Shown here: positions 11,775 to 24,684 of the stretch, one piece after another
Layout of the letters: each line of letters starts with the position of its first letter
Numbering within the stretch: position 1 is the stretch's first letter
NCBI GenBank assembly: GCA_039000515.1
Contig: JBCFYV010000001.1
Location: 35,693,620-35,757,619 of the forward strand
Origin: Timema cristinae
Taxonomy: Eukaryota; Arthropoda; Insecta; Phasmatodea; Timematidae
DNA length: 64,000 nucleotides
Direction of reading: 5' to 3'
The notes under the pieces: model-generated
Seen by the model: only the letters and a program-made list of their open reading frames with translations
Databases searched by the model: none
What the model was told of the DNA's origin: nothing
Position numbers and translations under genes: made by a program

Positions 11775-12249
11775 GTGAGTTGGCAATTAAGATCGCGTAA
11801 GGTTCGTCTGTCGGCCGGCTGAGCCAAAAAGCGTAGGTCTAGATCACCTCATTGAAGTGACTCGTTGATGCACCTTTCATAGCTTTGTCAGTCTTCAATT
11901 CATCATAGAATTCGGTGCGAACTAGTCGGTCATGTAACTCGTGCTAAGCCAAAATATACGACGAGTGAGTAAAGCACATATTTTAGACATAGTAAGGCGT
12001 TATAAATATTTGATATTGCAGGATGTTTATATGTATTGTTTATTTACGGCGGGTAAAAATAATGAAACATTAGCTAGCATAAACAGTCCTTTATAAAATA
12101 AGAAAAATTAAATCAGTTACCATAGACGTATACATCCCAATAGGGAAGTATAGCAGTAAGCAACCATGTTACTAGAAACTAACATAAGTATGGTTGATTC
12201 TATTGTATAGTCTAGTAACGCTTCTAATTAGGACTAACGCACATTCTGC

Positions 12250-12280
12250 TATAAAAGGAGCGTCTGCCTCAACACAGTGG
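12250..12280 (+). promoter_or_regulatory. TATA box with spaced initiator-like CAGT
   Basis: TATAAAAG (12250-12257) is followed 26 nt later by CACAGTGG (12274-12281), close to the usual TATA-to-start spacing. No coding exon can be tied to it downstream within the next kilobase, so it may be fortuitous. Confidence 0.25.
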
Positions 12281-12449
12281 AAAAATAGAAAGCAAGTATT
12301 TTAAGGTTATGAAACAATATATAACAACTATCCAGCCTAGTCATTACTAGAATTAGACCTGAATTGTATATTAATGATTTAGAGTTGAGTAATAATTAAA
12401 GATATCAAATTATAGTAAATTATAATTATAAAGATCTACTACTACATCT

Positions 12450-12830
12450 TATACTTGAATCCTCCTTCTTAAGCTGCTCTTTCCCTCAACCTTTCCTTTT
12501 ATGACGTCATGAAGAAAAGAGTTTCCCCTAAGAATTTGCTCGATCCGGTTTGCTTTGCGCCGAAGAATCACATCCAAAATGGATCTCTACTCACCCACTT
12601 TTCTTAGGACTTGTTCATTTGTCACCCTGTTCGTCCACCTGATCTTCTAAAATATTTTCCAAAACATAATTTCAAAGCTCTCCAACTTTTTTTTTTTCAT
12701 GTTATTAAGAGTCCACGTTTCTGTTCCATACAGTGAAATGCTCCAAATGTAGCATTTTATTAGTTTCTTCCTCATTTCCAAATTAAACTTGCTGGTCAGC
12801 AGTAACCTATTTATATTGAAAGCTTCCTTA
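12450..12830 (-). pseudogene. Non-LTR retrotransposon (LINE) 3' fragment
   Basis: Read on the minus strand, this decayed sequence keeps the C-terminal reverse-transcriptase region of a common arthropod LINE: KEAFN..RLLLTSKFNLEMRKKLIKC, then the hallmark SLYGTETWTL, KKLESFE, WTNRVTNEQVLRKV and ILRGNSFLHDVI. Stops and substitutions are present (for example after WKIF and before SILDVIL). The RT catalytic core is missing, so this is a 5'-truncated copy. A sister fragment at 37715-38199 aligns with it along most of its length. Confidence 0.85.
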
Positions 12831-13013
12831 GGGATTAGGAAGGTTTGAGTTCAGTGGAAGTTTATCCGCATTTGTTTTGAGTGATGGTGGAAAACCATTC
12901 AGGAAAAACAATCCTTAGTACATTCTAATAAGATCGAATTCCGATCTCCCCATCTTCGTCAGTATAATCTATTGCGAGAATAGAGCCTTAGACCATGTGG
13001 CCAACGAAGCGGA
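12831..13013 (-). mobile_element. Old S2 SINE copy abutting the LINE fragment
   Basis: Diverged reverse S2: GGTGGAAAACCATTCAGGAAAAAC body, GATCTCCCCATCTTCGTCAG, and the head remnant CTTAGACCATGTGGCC. The shared 3' tail is absent where it meets the LINE fragment. Confidence 0.7.
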
Positions 13014-13205
13014 AAGTTTGATTTCAATGAAATGGATTGAAAGGAGGGTCAAAGGCAATGTACCCCCAAAAGCTTAAGGATAGCATGCATAAAAACACAA
13101 TGATAAATCACAATTTGAAACAACTCTTTTTAGTTAATCCAACCAAGTTTAAAATTTGACCTACCAACTACCCAGAAATCAGACTACCGTGAGGTTGTCT
13201 TAGAC

Positions 13206-15835
13206 CAGTGGTTTCCAACCTGGGGGCAATCCCCCCCAAGTGGGCAATTTGGGTTATCAGGGGGGCAATAAATAAGTGGAGGGTGATTTGGGGGCGATGA
13301 ATATTCAAAGGGGGAAAAATTAAAATAGTACAGTACAGTAGACGTTGCCGGGTAGCACGAGTCACTGGCTATTTTCAACCGGCGAGTTCACTGCACTCAC
13401 CCCTCTTCACAGTCCCCCACCTGTTGTTGTTCAGCGCGGCCGACTGGTGACTCAACCCCCTCCCCCTCCTGCCAACACAACCCACTTGCCATTGACCTAC
13501 ATTCGTCTTCAGTCTTCACTAGCCTTTGTGTGCCTCACCATCAGTTTTTGTGTGTGTGTCTTTTCTGTTTTTGTGCGTGTCTTTTCTGTTTTTGTGCGTT
13601 TGTTTTGAAGTGTAGAGGTTCATGCACAATGATTCAAAAAAGAAGAAGTGTCGTCAATACTCAGCTGAGTATTTAAAATTCGGTTTTATCACGTCGCCGC
13701 AAAATGTGCAGTTTCCACATTGTCTTTTGTGCGATAAAACATTTACTAGTAATGAAGCCATGAAGCCTTCGCGAATGAAAGATCATTTATCAAGAGTACA
13801 CAGTGATAAAGTGAGTAAGGAACTTTGTTATTTTCAACACCTCAAAGCTAAAGCTGTTAAACGGCCTAATGTAAGTGAATTATTTAAACAATGAGCAACC
13901 GATCTTGACAAAGGTCTTCTTGCTTCTTACGAGGTGTCTTTATTGATCGCTAAATGTGGTAAACCCTACACAATTGGCGAATATCTTGTTTTACCGGATA
14001 CCAAAAAAATTGTTGAAATCATGCTAGGCGAGGGCCCTAGTAATAAGATAATTCAATTGGTTCCTTTGAGCAACAATACTGTTTCCAGGCGAATTGACGA
14101 AATGGCCACAGACGTTGAATTCAATCTCACCAATTTGTTGAAAAAAAGTAAATTTGCATTGCAGATTGATGAATCAACTGTGATTGATAACAAATCCATT
14201 TTATTAGCTTATGTGAGGTTTATCAATGAACAAAAGGAAATTACCGAGGAAATGCTGTTTAATAGAACTTTGATCACTGATACGAAGGGATCGTCGATTT
14301 TTAAAGTGGTGCAAGATTATTTTGAGGAAAAAGAGATTCCCCTAACAAACGTGAGCGCTTGCGCAACAGACGGTGCTCCTGCCATGTCAGGTCGTCATGC
14401 TGGGTTTCTAGCCCACCTTAAGAAAGAAGTCCCAGAGTTCAACACTATTCACTGTGTCATTTTTCGTCAACACTTAGCTGCGAAAAAATTGAGTGGTGTC
14501 CTGCATTAAACCCTAAAACTGGTAATTACTTGTGTCAACAAGATTAAAGCTAATTCCCTCAATGACCGTCTGTTCTGACAACTTTGCGATGAAAATGATG
14601 AGGAATTCGAACGCTTGCTTCTACATACGGCCGTGAGGTGGCTTTCCAAAGGAAACTGTTTGCGCCGTTTCTTCGAATTATTTGACACGGTTACTGAGTT
14701 TCTCGACACGTCTGATCCTGTTTTAAGTGAGAATTTGAAGCAATGCAAGTTGGAACTTGCCTACCTTACAGATATTTTTGAAAAACTGAACGAAGTCAAT
14801 ATAAGGCTTCAAGGAAAAAAAATGAACCTTATCAAGGCCAAAGGAATTATTTCATCATTCATCGCCAAGTTTGATATTCACAAGGTAAATATTGGCCGTA
14901 AAGACTGATTCAGTTTCCGACCCTTAAAAAGTGTTCAGTGTCAGCTAACGGGACTCCTGAACTCCCAGAAGACAAAATACTAATTTTTACTGATCACCTT
15001 GACCAGTTAAAAACTGACATGGAATTAAGATTTGAAGATTTGACCAAGTTACAAATTCCTGATTGGATTCTAGATTCATTCTCGTTTGAAGCTCTGGATA
15101 AGCTTGATAACTCTTTGCAAACAGAGTTTCTAGATCTAAAGTATGACTGTGAGGCGAAAATCATTTTCAAGCAGAGCGGTTACGAGTTAGGCTGGTTGAA
15201 GAGTATGGACACTTATCCACAACTGTGGGGAAAAACTGAACCACTTCTCATCTCGTTCCCGTCAACATATTTAGTTGAAAAAGGATTTAGTTCTGTTGTC
15301 CAGCTCCTCAGAAAACAAAGAAATAAGTTGGACATTTGCCTCAAAGGAGACTTGCCTGAACTTGACGAACATAAAGCCGGATATTCAAGCTTTAACTGAA
15401 ATCCACCAAGCACAAGGCAGCCATTGAAAAGGTAAAATAAAACAAATACCAATTTTCAAACTTTCATTTATTTTTTCAAATTTTAACTGTCAACTTTCTT
15501 AAATTTTCCAGATTCAAATTTAAAAATGAAAATATGTACTCCTGTTTTTTTAAATATACGTCAATGATCTTAGTTAATTATTTCACTTCTTTGTTATTTA
15601 AAAAAATCTGTAAAAAACGTAATTTTTTTTCTATTTTATTCAAGAGTGACCGGATAAAACTGCTTTGGTTGTTTTTATATACAGTAGTAAAATTGTTTAT
15701 AATAATAAAACTGCTTTATGATTCACACCTTACTTCAAATTAAAATTAGGCATACAATGAAAATGAAAAGGGGGCGATAGGTGTTAGTCAACCTCCAGAA
15801 AGGGTAGATGGGCTACAATAGGTTGGGAACCACTG
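13206..15835 (+). mobile_element. hAT transposon (ZBED5-like), complete but inactive
   Basis: The element is 2,630 bp with terminal inverted repeats CAGTGGTTTCCAACCT (13206-13221) and AGGTTGGGAACCACTG (15820-15835). These pair with one mismatch. It is flanked by a perfect 8-bp target duplication TCTTAGAC at 13198-13205 and 15836-15843, the hallmark of the hAT superfamily. The flanks resemble the head of an old S2 SINE, so it probably landed in one. Inside is one transposase gene, broken by stops and frameshifts. The intact ends and duplication suggest a fairly recent insertion. Confidence 0.96.
13622..15427 (+). pseudogene. hAT transposase, ZBED5/SCAND3-like, decayed
   Basis: This would be a DNA-binding DDE transposase of the type related to vertebrate ZBED5. 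It opens with ATG 13622. A BED-type zinc finger follows (CLLCDKTF...HLSRVH), then a central domain with IDESTV, CATDGAPAMSGRHAGF and the hAT 'RW' motif (TAVRWLSKGN). The C-terminal dimerisation segment contains YLVEKGFSSVVQLLRK. In-frame stops interrupt it: TGA 13892, TAA 14507, TGA 14576 and TGA 14906. The first three fit C-to-T changes of Arg or Gln codons. One frameshift lies between 14908 and 14940, and another near 15360 restores the family ending (TNIKPDIQ...HQAQGSH, stop 15425-15427). The copy cannot make active enzyme. The family identity is secure. Confidence 0.93.
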
Positions 15836-15843
15836 TCTTAGAC

Positions 15844-17560
15844 CATCTGACCACTGATATGGTTAAGGGGATTTTACTTGTGGTTTCATATGAAATGTAT
15901 ATAATTAAAAAATTTGAATGCCAGCAAAAATGAGGATTTGTTGTGTTTTCTTGCCAATATAGTAATTAACTAAAGGATGATAAGTGAATAGGTTCAATTC
16001 TGGATCTCAACCAAATGTATTTGAAATGGAAAAGTTGAGTTATCTTAATAAAATTTAATCATACTCTATCTATGTTAATTCGGGTGCACTTTTAATAAAT
16101 GGACCTTCTCGCCTTAGCTGCATGAGTTAAAAGAAAATTTGATTAAATTTCAATTAATATCTCAAATGAAAATAAAAATGTCTGGCCAGCAGACATATGA
16201 TTTTTTTTATTTAATGATCCTTTACCTTTATCTCGAAAATAATCAACTTGTCTGGAATTTTCATCATTCTATAATCTTTTAAATTTTAATCTTTATCATA
16301 AAAACATTAAAATATTTAATCTACTTCATTTATAAAACACAATAAATAATAACTGTATTAATAAATATACTTAAAATTTTGATCAAATTTGAATCTTTTG
16401 TATAATTTATAATCATAGCCATTGTATTACTTAAAAATAAATCAAATTCTTCATGAATTAAAGTGTAATTTTCAGAACTAGCACATTATTCACAATTACG
16501 AGTTTATAATATCAACTGGATTTGGATTTTTTAAACAATTTTTAATAAATGTGGCTTTTTCATCCCCTCTTCAAACTAATATGGGGTGTATTTTCTCCAA
16601 ATTACGTTCACCAATGGTATTACTTAAATTAGAAAAATAATATCGTTGTTTAAGTACAAGTTAATTACAAAACTATTAGACTTAATAACAAGACACCCAA
16701 TATTTTAGATACGTGGCTTAACTGTTAATCTCATTAGGTTTTTGAAAAAAATTTTAATCTTTTAGTAAGGAAAGTAATGATAAGAATATTTGAGGAAATA
16801 TAATCAAGTTGTAAATGCAATAGAAAAAAATATTATTTATTTGGAAATAAATATGAAATACGTGTACAATGTATAGAACAGTCATAATATTTTAAGTGGT
16901 ATTAGATGGATATTAAATTATATGAACATTATTGGCAAGACAAAATCTATTATTTAAATATAGAAATGATGAGAATTAAAATTATAATAAAAAGTAGTAT
17001 AAACAATATTTAAGGTATATTAAAAATACGAACATCTACCATTCAACACAGTCATTTAAAAAAAATAGATATTTAAGTCAAATAAAATATCAATACTACA
17101 ACATATAAAAAAAATGTAGTTGGATTTATATAAAGTTAATGTTGGATCATGTTATATTTGAATATATATTAATTAAAGGCTGGGGAATGGATGTACTTAG
17201 GTATTTTTAAATTAAAAATTAGGTTTATGGATATTGAGAATTGACATTTCTTATTCTGATTTTAGTCCTTTATGCCTTGTAAAAGGATTTTTTTTTACCG
17301 AAAATTGTATTTAGAAAAAAATTGTATACATCAACTGTATTAATCTATTTGTCTATGCCAACAAGAATATATTCACTTTCAAAACTATCTTTCCCGTACC
17401 AGCCACATTATCTTAATCAATAAATATATAAATGTATACAATATAGACCCAAAGAGGTATTAATACACGGTGCTTGAAAAATGAATGTGTATAGTGAACG
17501 GACAATATTATACGGTTAAAATAGCAAAAAAGACTTAAATAACTTTGCAGGAAAGCAGAT
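15844..17560. other. AT-rich spacer, nothing recognised
   Basis: Very AT-rich DNA between the hAT element and the receptor gene. No exon, repeat family or regulatory motif could be supported. Confidence 0.5.
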
Positions 17561-17563
17561 AAA

Positions 17564-19526
17564 TCACCCGATCACTACAAAATTAAAAGAAGCTAAGTTA
17601 ACCACCTTATCGGAATGTGAAAGTTTGAGCCAAATCAATTCTGAGATAAATGTAAGAATGCTGATGGTCAATCCAGCCAAGAGGACGATGAATGGAGATT
17701 GAAGATCATCAGTAGAAATGGGCACTGGCTCCGCTCCATTCATCATGCTAGACAAATCCACAGCACCATATACCATGTCTTTCAACCATTTTCTTGTCAA
17801 TCCCGTATCGACTAATCTTGAAATTATCGTATTATACCTCTTTAAGAATGGGGAATTGGCAGAGGCGGCGGTGTAACAAAGAGGGTAGCGAAGATAACAC
17901 TCATCCACGATGTGCAATAGAGGATAACCATTCTTGTAATACCTCTTAGAGTTGATCAAATACGTCCCCAATGAGCGTTCAGTAAAGGTACTCAAATTAC
18001 GGTATCTAGCAGCCATATCAAGCGCTTCGGTGTCATTTTTCATGAAAACAATTTTCTTAAAGATATTTTTCACAATATAGTCATCAAGGTCAAGACAGAT
18101 GTGCTGTGTAAATATACTTAGGATCTCTTTGCTGGACAAAAATGAGGCAACTTTCAGATCACTATCGATAAGCTCTCTAAAACCATTTATATCATCGCCA
18201 AATTGAGGAATTGTTAGATAGCTTGTCAATGAACCTTGGTATGAATTTCCCATTATTATATTGAACAACATCATTAAAAATAATGAATAGTCTTTGACCA
18301 AAGTACTTTAGAATACGCTCTGTGTTTCCTAAAAGAAGTAACCGTATGATTTCCAATGCAATATTACTTTTGGAATAGATTTCCACATCAAAAATATCGT
18401 ATCGGGCTAATATTTTCCAAACAATGGCTGCGATGAAATAAAATGAGAAATAAATAGCCCATATTTCTCCTGAGAACGGTAAAATTATGTTCATATATTT
18501 AGGTAATTGTTTGGCCTTTGGAACGATAACTGTAATGCAAGCTAACATATTTGGATAGGTCATCCTCCCAAACGACGTTCGTATAAAAGATCTACATGAG
18601 CGTTAACATCCATAGAGGTATCATTTTCAAAATCACCGTATCCTACATCGCCACTTTCTACATGATACACTATCTTTAACGTCGCATTCATGCTTCTGAC
18701 CAATGCATTAAAGGTGTGTCCATCCGGACCTCCAAGCGAAATACTCCCATCAGGTTCAAGTTTGTCCAAGAGAAAGGGTGGATTGTCCTGATGGATTCCT
18801 TAAGTGCATATCCGTTGACGTCATGCGTCTTATCAACAAATATCCTGGAGCCTTGCATTGTGAGATACGGTTCGAACATTTTTACGTAAGATATGGTATT
18901 CCTAAATGGATTGTAAGTGACAATTTGGCATCCGCTATTATAAGCAATAGAATCCTCAAGGCTATATCCTGTAATTTTAAATTTACGATAAATAACAACA
19001 ACGTTCAGCAAGTAAAATCTTTCCCAGCAGTCTTGGAACATGGGGAGGATGAAATCCATTGGTTCGACAGTTCAATAGTGTACACAACCAGGAATAAGGC
19101 TCTTGAGTTCCACATGGGTGATTCTGTCAGTTGGGGCTCTGCAAAGCATTGAGTAGATTTCCTGTCTGTGAAGAGTACAAACCCGAAACTATTTTCGAAA
19201 TTGTCCATGCGACCCAAATCTTCATAGTTGGCGAAATCAGTAACATTCTTTATGTTTATTATTGGTGTACTCTCCTTATCGTGAATATATTGGATTATTT
19301 CACTAGTCATTTCTGACATATAATTTGAATCGAAACTAACATATATTTGATATAAATCATTATTGAAATGTTCATCAATGATCAAATTCGTCAATTTAAC
19401 TAAATTTGAGTATGATAATGTTTCTTTGGATTGAACCTTTAATAGTAAAGCATCAGTTGTACTAGTAGTTTGAAGAAATAATATTAGTAGTACATTCCAT
19501 CCGATGCAGTTATAATGAGGATAGAC
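17564..19526 (-). pseudogene. Ionotropic receptor (IR) gene, large exon with four frameshifts
   Basis: IRs are variant ionotropic glutamate receptors, cation channels of chemosensory neurons. The exon begins at a good acceptor (CTCTATTTCTAG, then G at 19526) and first reads VYPHYNCIGWNVLLILFL, the end of a signal peptide. The start codon must lie in an upstream exon. An N-terminal domain follows, then ligand-binding lobe S1 (GGPDGHTFNALVRSMNATL), TM1 (IWAIYFSFYFIAAIVWKI), the pore and TM2 ending GNSYQGSLTSYLT, lobe S2, and TM3 (PFIVLLAGLTISILTFIS). The stop is TGA at 17564-17566. The frame changes near 19040, 18775, 18562 and 18298: three behave as one-base losses and one as a gain. No nonsense codon lies in the stitched frame across about 650 codons. 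It is either a young pseudogene or an intact gene with assembly indels. The receptor subtype is not determined. Confidence 0.88.
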
Positions 19527-19529
19527 CTA

Positions 19530-20465
19530 GAAATAGAGATAAAAAATACAATATATGCGTCATTTATTGCAATTATAAAATCAAAATGGTAATTAAATTT
19601 AAATATCAAATCTATTTTATTTATATATGTATATACGTAAATAATATATAGCTAGCAATTTTTGAGACTATTTTTGGAAGAATGGTAAGAATAAAAACCT
19701 CTCAACCATGTATTTAAAACATAAGCTATTTAAATTATATTTTGTTTGGTGAGTATTATCAAGAGCTTTTAAATCGAAATACAATGTTTCAATATAGGTG
19801 GGACTGTTTTTTAGGTTGAAATCAATTATAACTTAAAATATATTAGCTAGCTTAGATTAGTTTATGTTATGTAAGGTAAGGCTAAGAATAACTAAACAAT
19901 TTATATCCCAAGTTTTGTAAAAATCTATTTGATTGTTTTTGTGCAGTTTGGCTTATTTTCAAAACACTTTTCTAATGTTAAGTACCATTATATGGATACA
20001 ATTATAATATATTTATAAATAAAATAATGGTACAACTTAATTATCTTAAAATGATTTAAATTTTATATTTATGATTGACTTAACTATATTACTATGTACT
20101 AAAGCAAATATTTTAATAATATTTATATATAATTTTAAGCATATAGTTATTCCAAATTAAATATTAATTAGATTTTTTCATTTAGTCAGTATGGGCCGAG
20201 GCTTTATTATCAAAGTCACACTAGTTAATATTTCAGAGAATTAAATTTGGCCGTAAGATTTGAATCAGCTTTAGTTGAAATATAACAAAATAAAATTGGT
20301 TTTCCTTTTTATGAGGTTATTTATCTTGATTTCCATTGGCTAAGTTTTTATCGGAAACCATGATTTAACCAAGTTTAACTTAACTTCAGCTCAGTTTTTA
20401 GCACTTGGATTAAAAAGAACCAACTTGTCCTATTTAGTAAGCTAGAAATAAGTTTGTCGTTGGTT
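19530..20465. other. AT-rich stretch upstream of the IR gene
   Basis: This should hold or lead to the missing first exon(s) and promoter of the IR gene (minus strand), but none can be picked with confidence. Confidence 0.4.
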
Positions 20466-20467
20466 TT

Positions 20468-20718
20468 TTAGCACCACGTTTTACCACTCATTCGGGCTAT
20501 ACGCCTATGCACTATTACGCTAGTAGGTTAGGAACGAGGAAGACTAAATTTAAAGAAAGTGTATAAGCATTTTCATAGAGAGAGAGAGAGAGTAATAAAC
20601 CATTTAGGAAAATTCCCTTTAATACACCAAACTGTAATTGAACCAGAATCTGCCCATCTTCAGCGGTCTAATCTATTACTAGAGTAGCACTTTAAGCCAT
20701 GTGACAACCGAAGTGCGT
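20468..20718 (-). mobile_element. Old S2 SINE copy with internal GA tract
   Basis: A reverse S2 copy that retains the 3' end (TTAGCACCACGTTTTACCAC), a body with AACCATTTAGGAAAA, and the head remnant GCCATGTGACAACCGAAG. A (GA)7 run at about 20579-20592 replaces the usual GTGGAGGGAGAG block. Confidence 0.8.
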
Positions 20719-21249
20719 TTTTTTGTGCTATAATCAGGTTGGGTATAATAAATGGTTTAAAACTATTACGCCAATAAAAGGCAGGTATATTTACCTAAAA
20801 TTATATCTTACAAATCCCTACGAAAAGTGTAAGTATTCAGCCATCCCGGGAAGTTTGCTCTCTCTCGACCCCTCGGAGAGAGAATTATTGTGATCATCAA
20901 AAAATATAAACCAAGATTTGTATGAATGTCAAGGTTTCAAAACCCCTTAAACCAAAAAAGTTATTTTCGCAATACCATCTGTCTGTCTGTCTGTGTGACT
21001 GTGTCTCGGCCTAGAGCCGAAACCTGTCTACCTGTCGGACTAAGATTTGGTATCTAGAGTTTCCACAAGGTTACCCCAGGTTTTTTTTAGAACTATATAT
21101 TCAGACCTTTAATAATTAAGGGTAGTTTACTGAAGGGCAAAAGAATTAAAAATATTTTTTCTTCAAATTATTTGTCAAAATTTTGGTCAAATTTTGTATT
21201 TAGATACTATTTAAGATTACAAATAAATTGATTGCTTTCATTTAGTAGA

Positions 21250-21516
21250 TGACCTGGTGGTCTAGGGGTAAGGTGTCAGACTTCTGTGCTGGCGGCCGGG
21301 GTTCAATCCTCGTCACGGCACAGATTTATCTGATTTCCAAACCCTTCCTTCACCTCTGACAAGACATCTTGTTAATGTGAGGAATGCCAGGCCGCCACCG
21401 TGGTTCGGATTCCACGTTAAACTGTAGGTCCTTCATTTCATATCACAATCATCCTACCATTACACATTAGCGTAAGTGCGTAACGGATAGTAAGACGCGG
21501 TGCTAATAATAATAAA
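21250..21516 (+). mobile_element. S1 SINE, near full length
   Basis: A tRNA-derived SINE. The head has the Pol III A box (TGGTCTAGGGGT) and B box (GGTTCAATCCT). The body follows (CCTTCCTTCACCTCTGACAA, then GGTTCGGATTCCACGTTAAA), with the 3' end (GTAAGACGCGGTGCTAATAA) and a TAA tail. CTTTCATTT occurs just before the head and again right after the tail, a likely target duplication. A few bases are missing in the GCGTATAACCCGAACGG region. Confidence 0.93.
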
Positions 21517-21519
21517 CTT

Positions 21520-23495
21520 TCATTTTGCCATGAAAATATCTGTAAGGGTAGCTTACGTAAGAGAAAATTTCAAATTTTGATTATATCTCAAGAAATATTT
21601 GAGGTACAAAATTGCTTTTCGTTGCAAAGTCGTGAGATTATTCATAATTAAGATCTTTTATTTAAAATATATTTTTATAAAACAAATCTTGTATGATTCA
21701 TATAAAAACACACACCACATATATATAAAGGAGATATTTGATAAGTGAAATTGATTGCTATGCCCTTTGGTTGGTGGACAGAAACATTCCTCTCTTCTCA
21801 ATGTTTCTGTAAAAGTTTATATTAAATCCATGTGTGCTCTTTGATGGAATGTTTCTGCACAATGTATAAAATTTTTTCAAATATATTTAATTTTTAGTTT
21901 ATAGTATTCATATAAAGATATTGAAAGACTAACATAATATTTATTTTATTCTACTATTCAAATAAATGTTGAAAAATGACACAGGGTCACTTGAATTGTA
22001 CTAAGGACCTGACAGCAAAATATTTCTCTACCACAGAGCTAAGAAATAATTCATACTTCAAGATATTATAGTCTTTAAATAATACATTTTTAAAATATAT
22101 TATATATATGTTACTTATCAGGAGAAAGCAATTGATGGCAGTGTGAGATTATCACTTATTAAAAACTCTCAGAACCACAGACATGGTGACTCAGAGCTGC
22201 TTTTAAATGGTACAAAATTTGAACCGGTTTTGTTTATATAGTACCTGTTAAACATAATTGATTGAAATCGATACTAGGTCATTATTAAATGATGTTCATG
22301 ATAAATATTATAATTTTTTTAAAGCTTTTGGCAGCTCACTAAACCATTTAATTTTTCTATGGTTTATTTCAAATCCAAGCACAATTTACTAACTAAAACT
22401 AAATTTTAATAACCTAATCACGAAATGTAATATGGTGCTTATATATTAGAATTAATATTATAAAATATAGCAATACAACGTTCCGTTAGTCACTTATTTT
22501 GGAGTATTTGTATCAAAAAAGGGTCTACAGATGAAGTACTATAAGTATGAATAAAGTATAGTACCAACCTTTCTTACCAATAAATGAAACATCACTGAAT
22601 AAAATGTTAGAGATGTTAGTAATAAAGTAATGAAATCATATTAGATAATAACAAGACATAGCTTTTACATCCTCCTCCAACTATTATATATGAAACCAAT
22701 TGTGACACAAAATGTAGTTATTACCTTGCGTGTAGGGTAATTATAATCAAATTAATTTTTCTTTGATTTATTATTAAGACACGAAAGAAGGGCTATGTAA
22801 TGACTAGAAAAGATATCAATTAGTAGCTATCGCAATATAAAAACCAGGATCACATAAAACAATCTTTCTCCATTATAATTTTGTATCCTTTGACAATGCA
22901 TTAGAAAAAAAAACACAAACTTAATGAGTCATTATGTATGTCTGTGAGAGGAATTTGGAAGTGACTCTATGGATTTATTCAGTGCCAGCGAGTTCTACTG
23001 GCGTTCTAAAGTTATGAATTTATTTTATTTTGTTCGGGCTCTATAGTTCCACTAAAACAGTTATTTAAAACTTACTTTAGTCATTATATGTGTTTATTAT
23101 ATAAATTATATTATAATGCCACGGTCTTTGCTGCGTCTTTGAAACTAAATATTAATCACAGCCCATAATCTAAGTTCATCAACAAACGCAATCCATAAAA
23201 CGCAATATTTTCCTAAAGAACAATCATAAATTATGTAAAAACAAATTATATGCATCGTTACAAAACAACAACAAAGAGCCAAATGTTCAGACTTTTATTT
23301 GGTTTCAAGGTTGTCCCTCCACATGTATTTGAATATTTAAATTGTCTACTCTATGAAAAATGTTTTATTCTATTAGCTTAAGAAATTTTTTGTTAGGACC
23401 ACTTTCCCCCTTTGTCGATATATTAAAAAAAAATTGCTATAAGTATTTTGGGTGATTCTTTTAACTGCTGAAAAATTTAAATCATCTAACACAAT
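21520..23495. other. AT-rich stretch, nothing recognised
   Basis: No exon or known repeat was identified. Reading frames are short and of random composition. Confidence 0.45.
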
Positions 23496-23499
23496 AATA

Positions 23500-23741
23500 A
23501 GATTTTATCACCCCGTCTTACCACCGTTTATATGCATCTTATGTACTAATTACGATATTGTGATAGGATTGAGGAAGGTGAAATTAGATGAAGTGTACCT
23601 GCTTTTGCATAGATGTAGAGTGTAAAACCATTTAGGAAAAATATCAGGACAACTGACCGGCTTTGGAAACCCAATGTCTTTGTCATCGGCAGCTTAGCTT
23701 ATTACGATAGTGATGGCTTAGACCATGTGGCTACCGAAGCT
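23500..23741 (-). mobile_element. Old S2 SINE copy
   Basis: A diverged reverse S2 copy with CACCCCGTCTTACCACCG at the 3' end, GTGTAAAACCATTTAGGAAAA in the body and GGCTTAGACCATGTGGCTAC in the head remnant. Confidence 0.75.
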
Positions 23742-24684
23742 TGTTCAGTGATGAGTCGTTTTTGAATATGTTTTGGAAATTCCTAAATCCCTTCAGTTTA
23801 CAAACTCCACTAATAAATTTCAAACATTAAGGAATTGTTGAGGTATTTATATCAATCCCACCACTTTTCTATATTTCTTTTAAATTTTAATGGGATGGTT
23901 ATTAATCTATTTGTATGAATATGTATCCATGTAAATGTAAGATAAAATCACATTAAGACTTTGAACGTTCCCATAGGTGTGAGTTTTATTTGTTAAATAG
24001 TCATGATTTGCCTGTATATGTGAATATAAACTAACCAATGCGCAAAACATACAGTAGTTTCTCTTTAGATTTAAGATTAGAATGTAATATGTAATAACTA
24101 TTTGGACAAGTGGATCGTTGCACCGATAGCTGCTGATTATTGTAATAAAACATATTTTTAAACATTTTATGGGAAAAGGATATATATATAATAAGCCCTC
24201 ACTCAGATTTTAGTTAAAAGTTTACTCGTCAAAGGCTATCAACGTTACTTAGATATTTAGTTTTTGGTGTGTAATTTGAATAATACCGTCTATTTTCCCC
24301 ATTCACGCCTCGATGGGAACTTTAAAATGACCCCTCTCTCAGATCTCTATCTATTCTTTGCACAAACAACTCAAATAACAATTGATCTGATATTGTTTTT
24401 AAACAAAGTGAAATATTTTATTTACCAATAAACCGCTAGCTATACACAAATCGTGGTTTCCATGGAGATGTAAACAAAGAATTATTGTACAGATGAATCA
24501 CTGCACACACAGGAGGACAGATGAAAAATCGCTAGGACAATTGAGTTCTAGTTTTCAGTCATATTTTACAGATATCCTGATTCCCTAATCTTTAAAATGA
24601 GTTTTCATTTTTTAAAAATATGTTCAGTCATTTCCTCGTAATTTCTATTGATGAAAATGGCATATCAAGTAATATATATTAAGA

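Noticed and set aside
13345..13608. Proline-rich ORF at the hAT left end
   Set aside because: Upstream of the transposase start in the element's 5' region. It is low complexity (CCCC and TGTGTG tracts) and has no domain.
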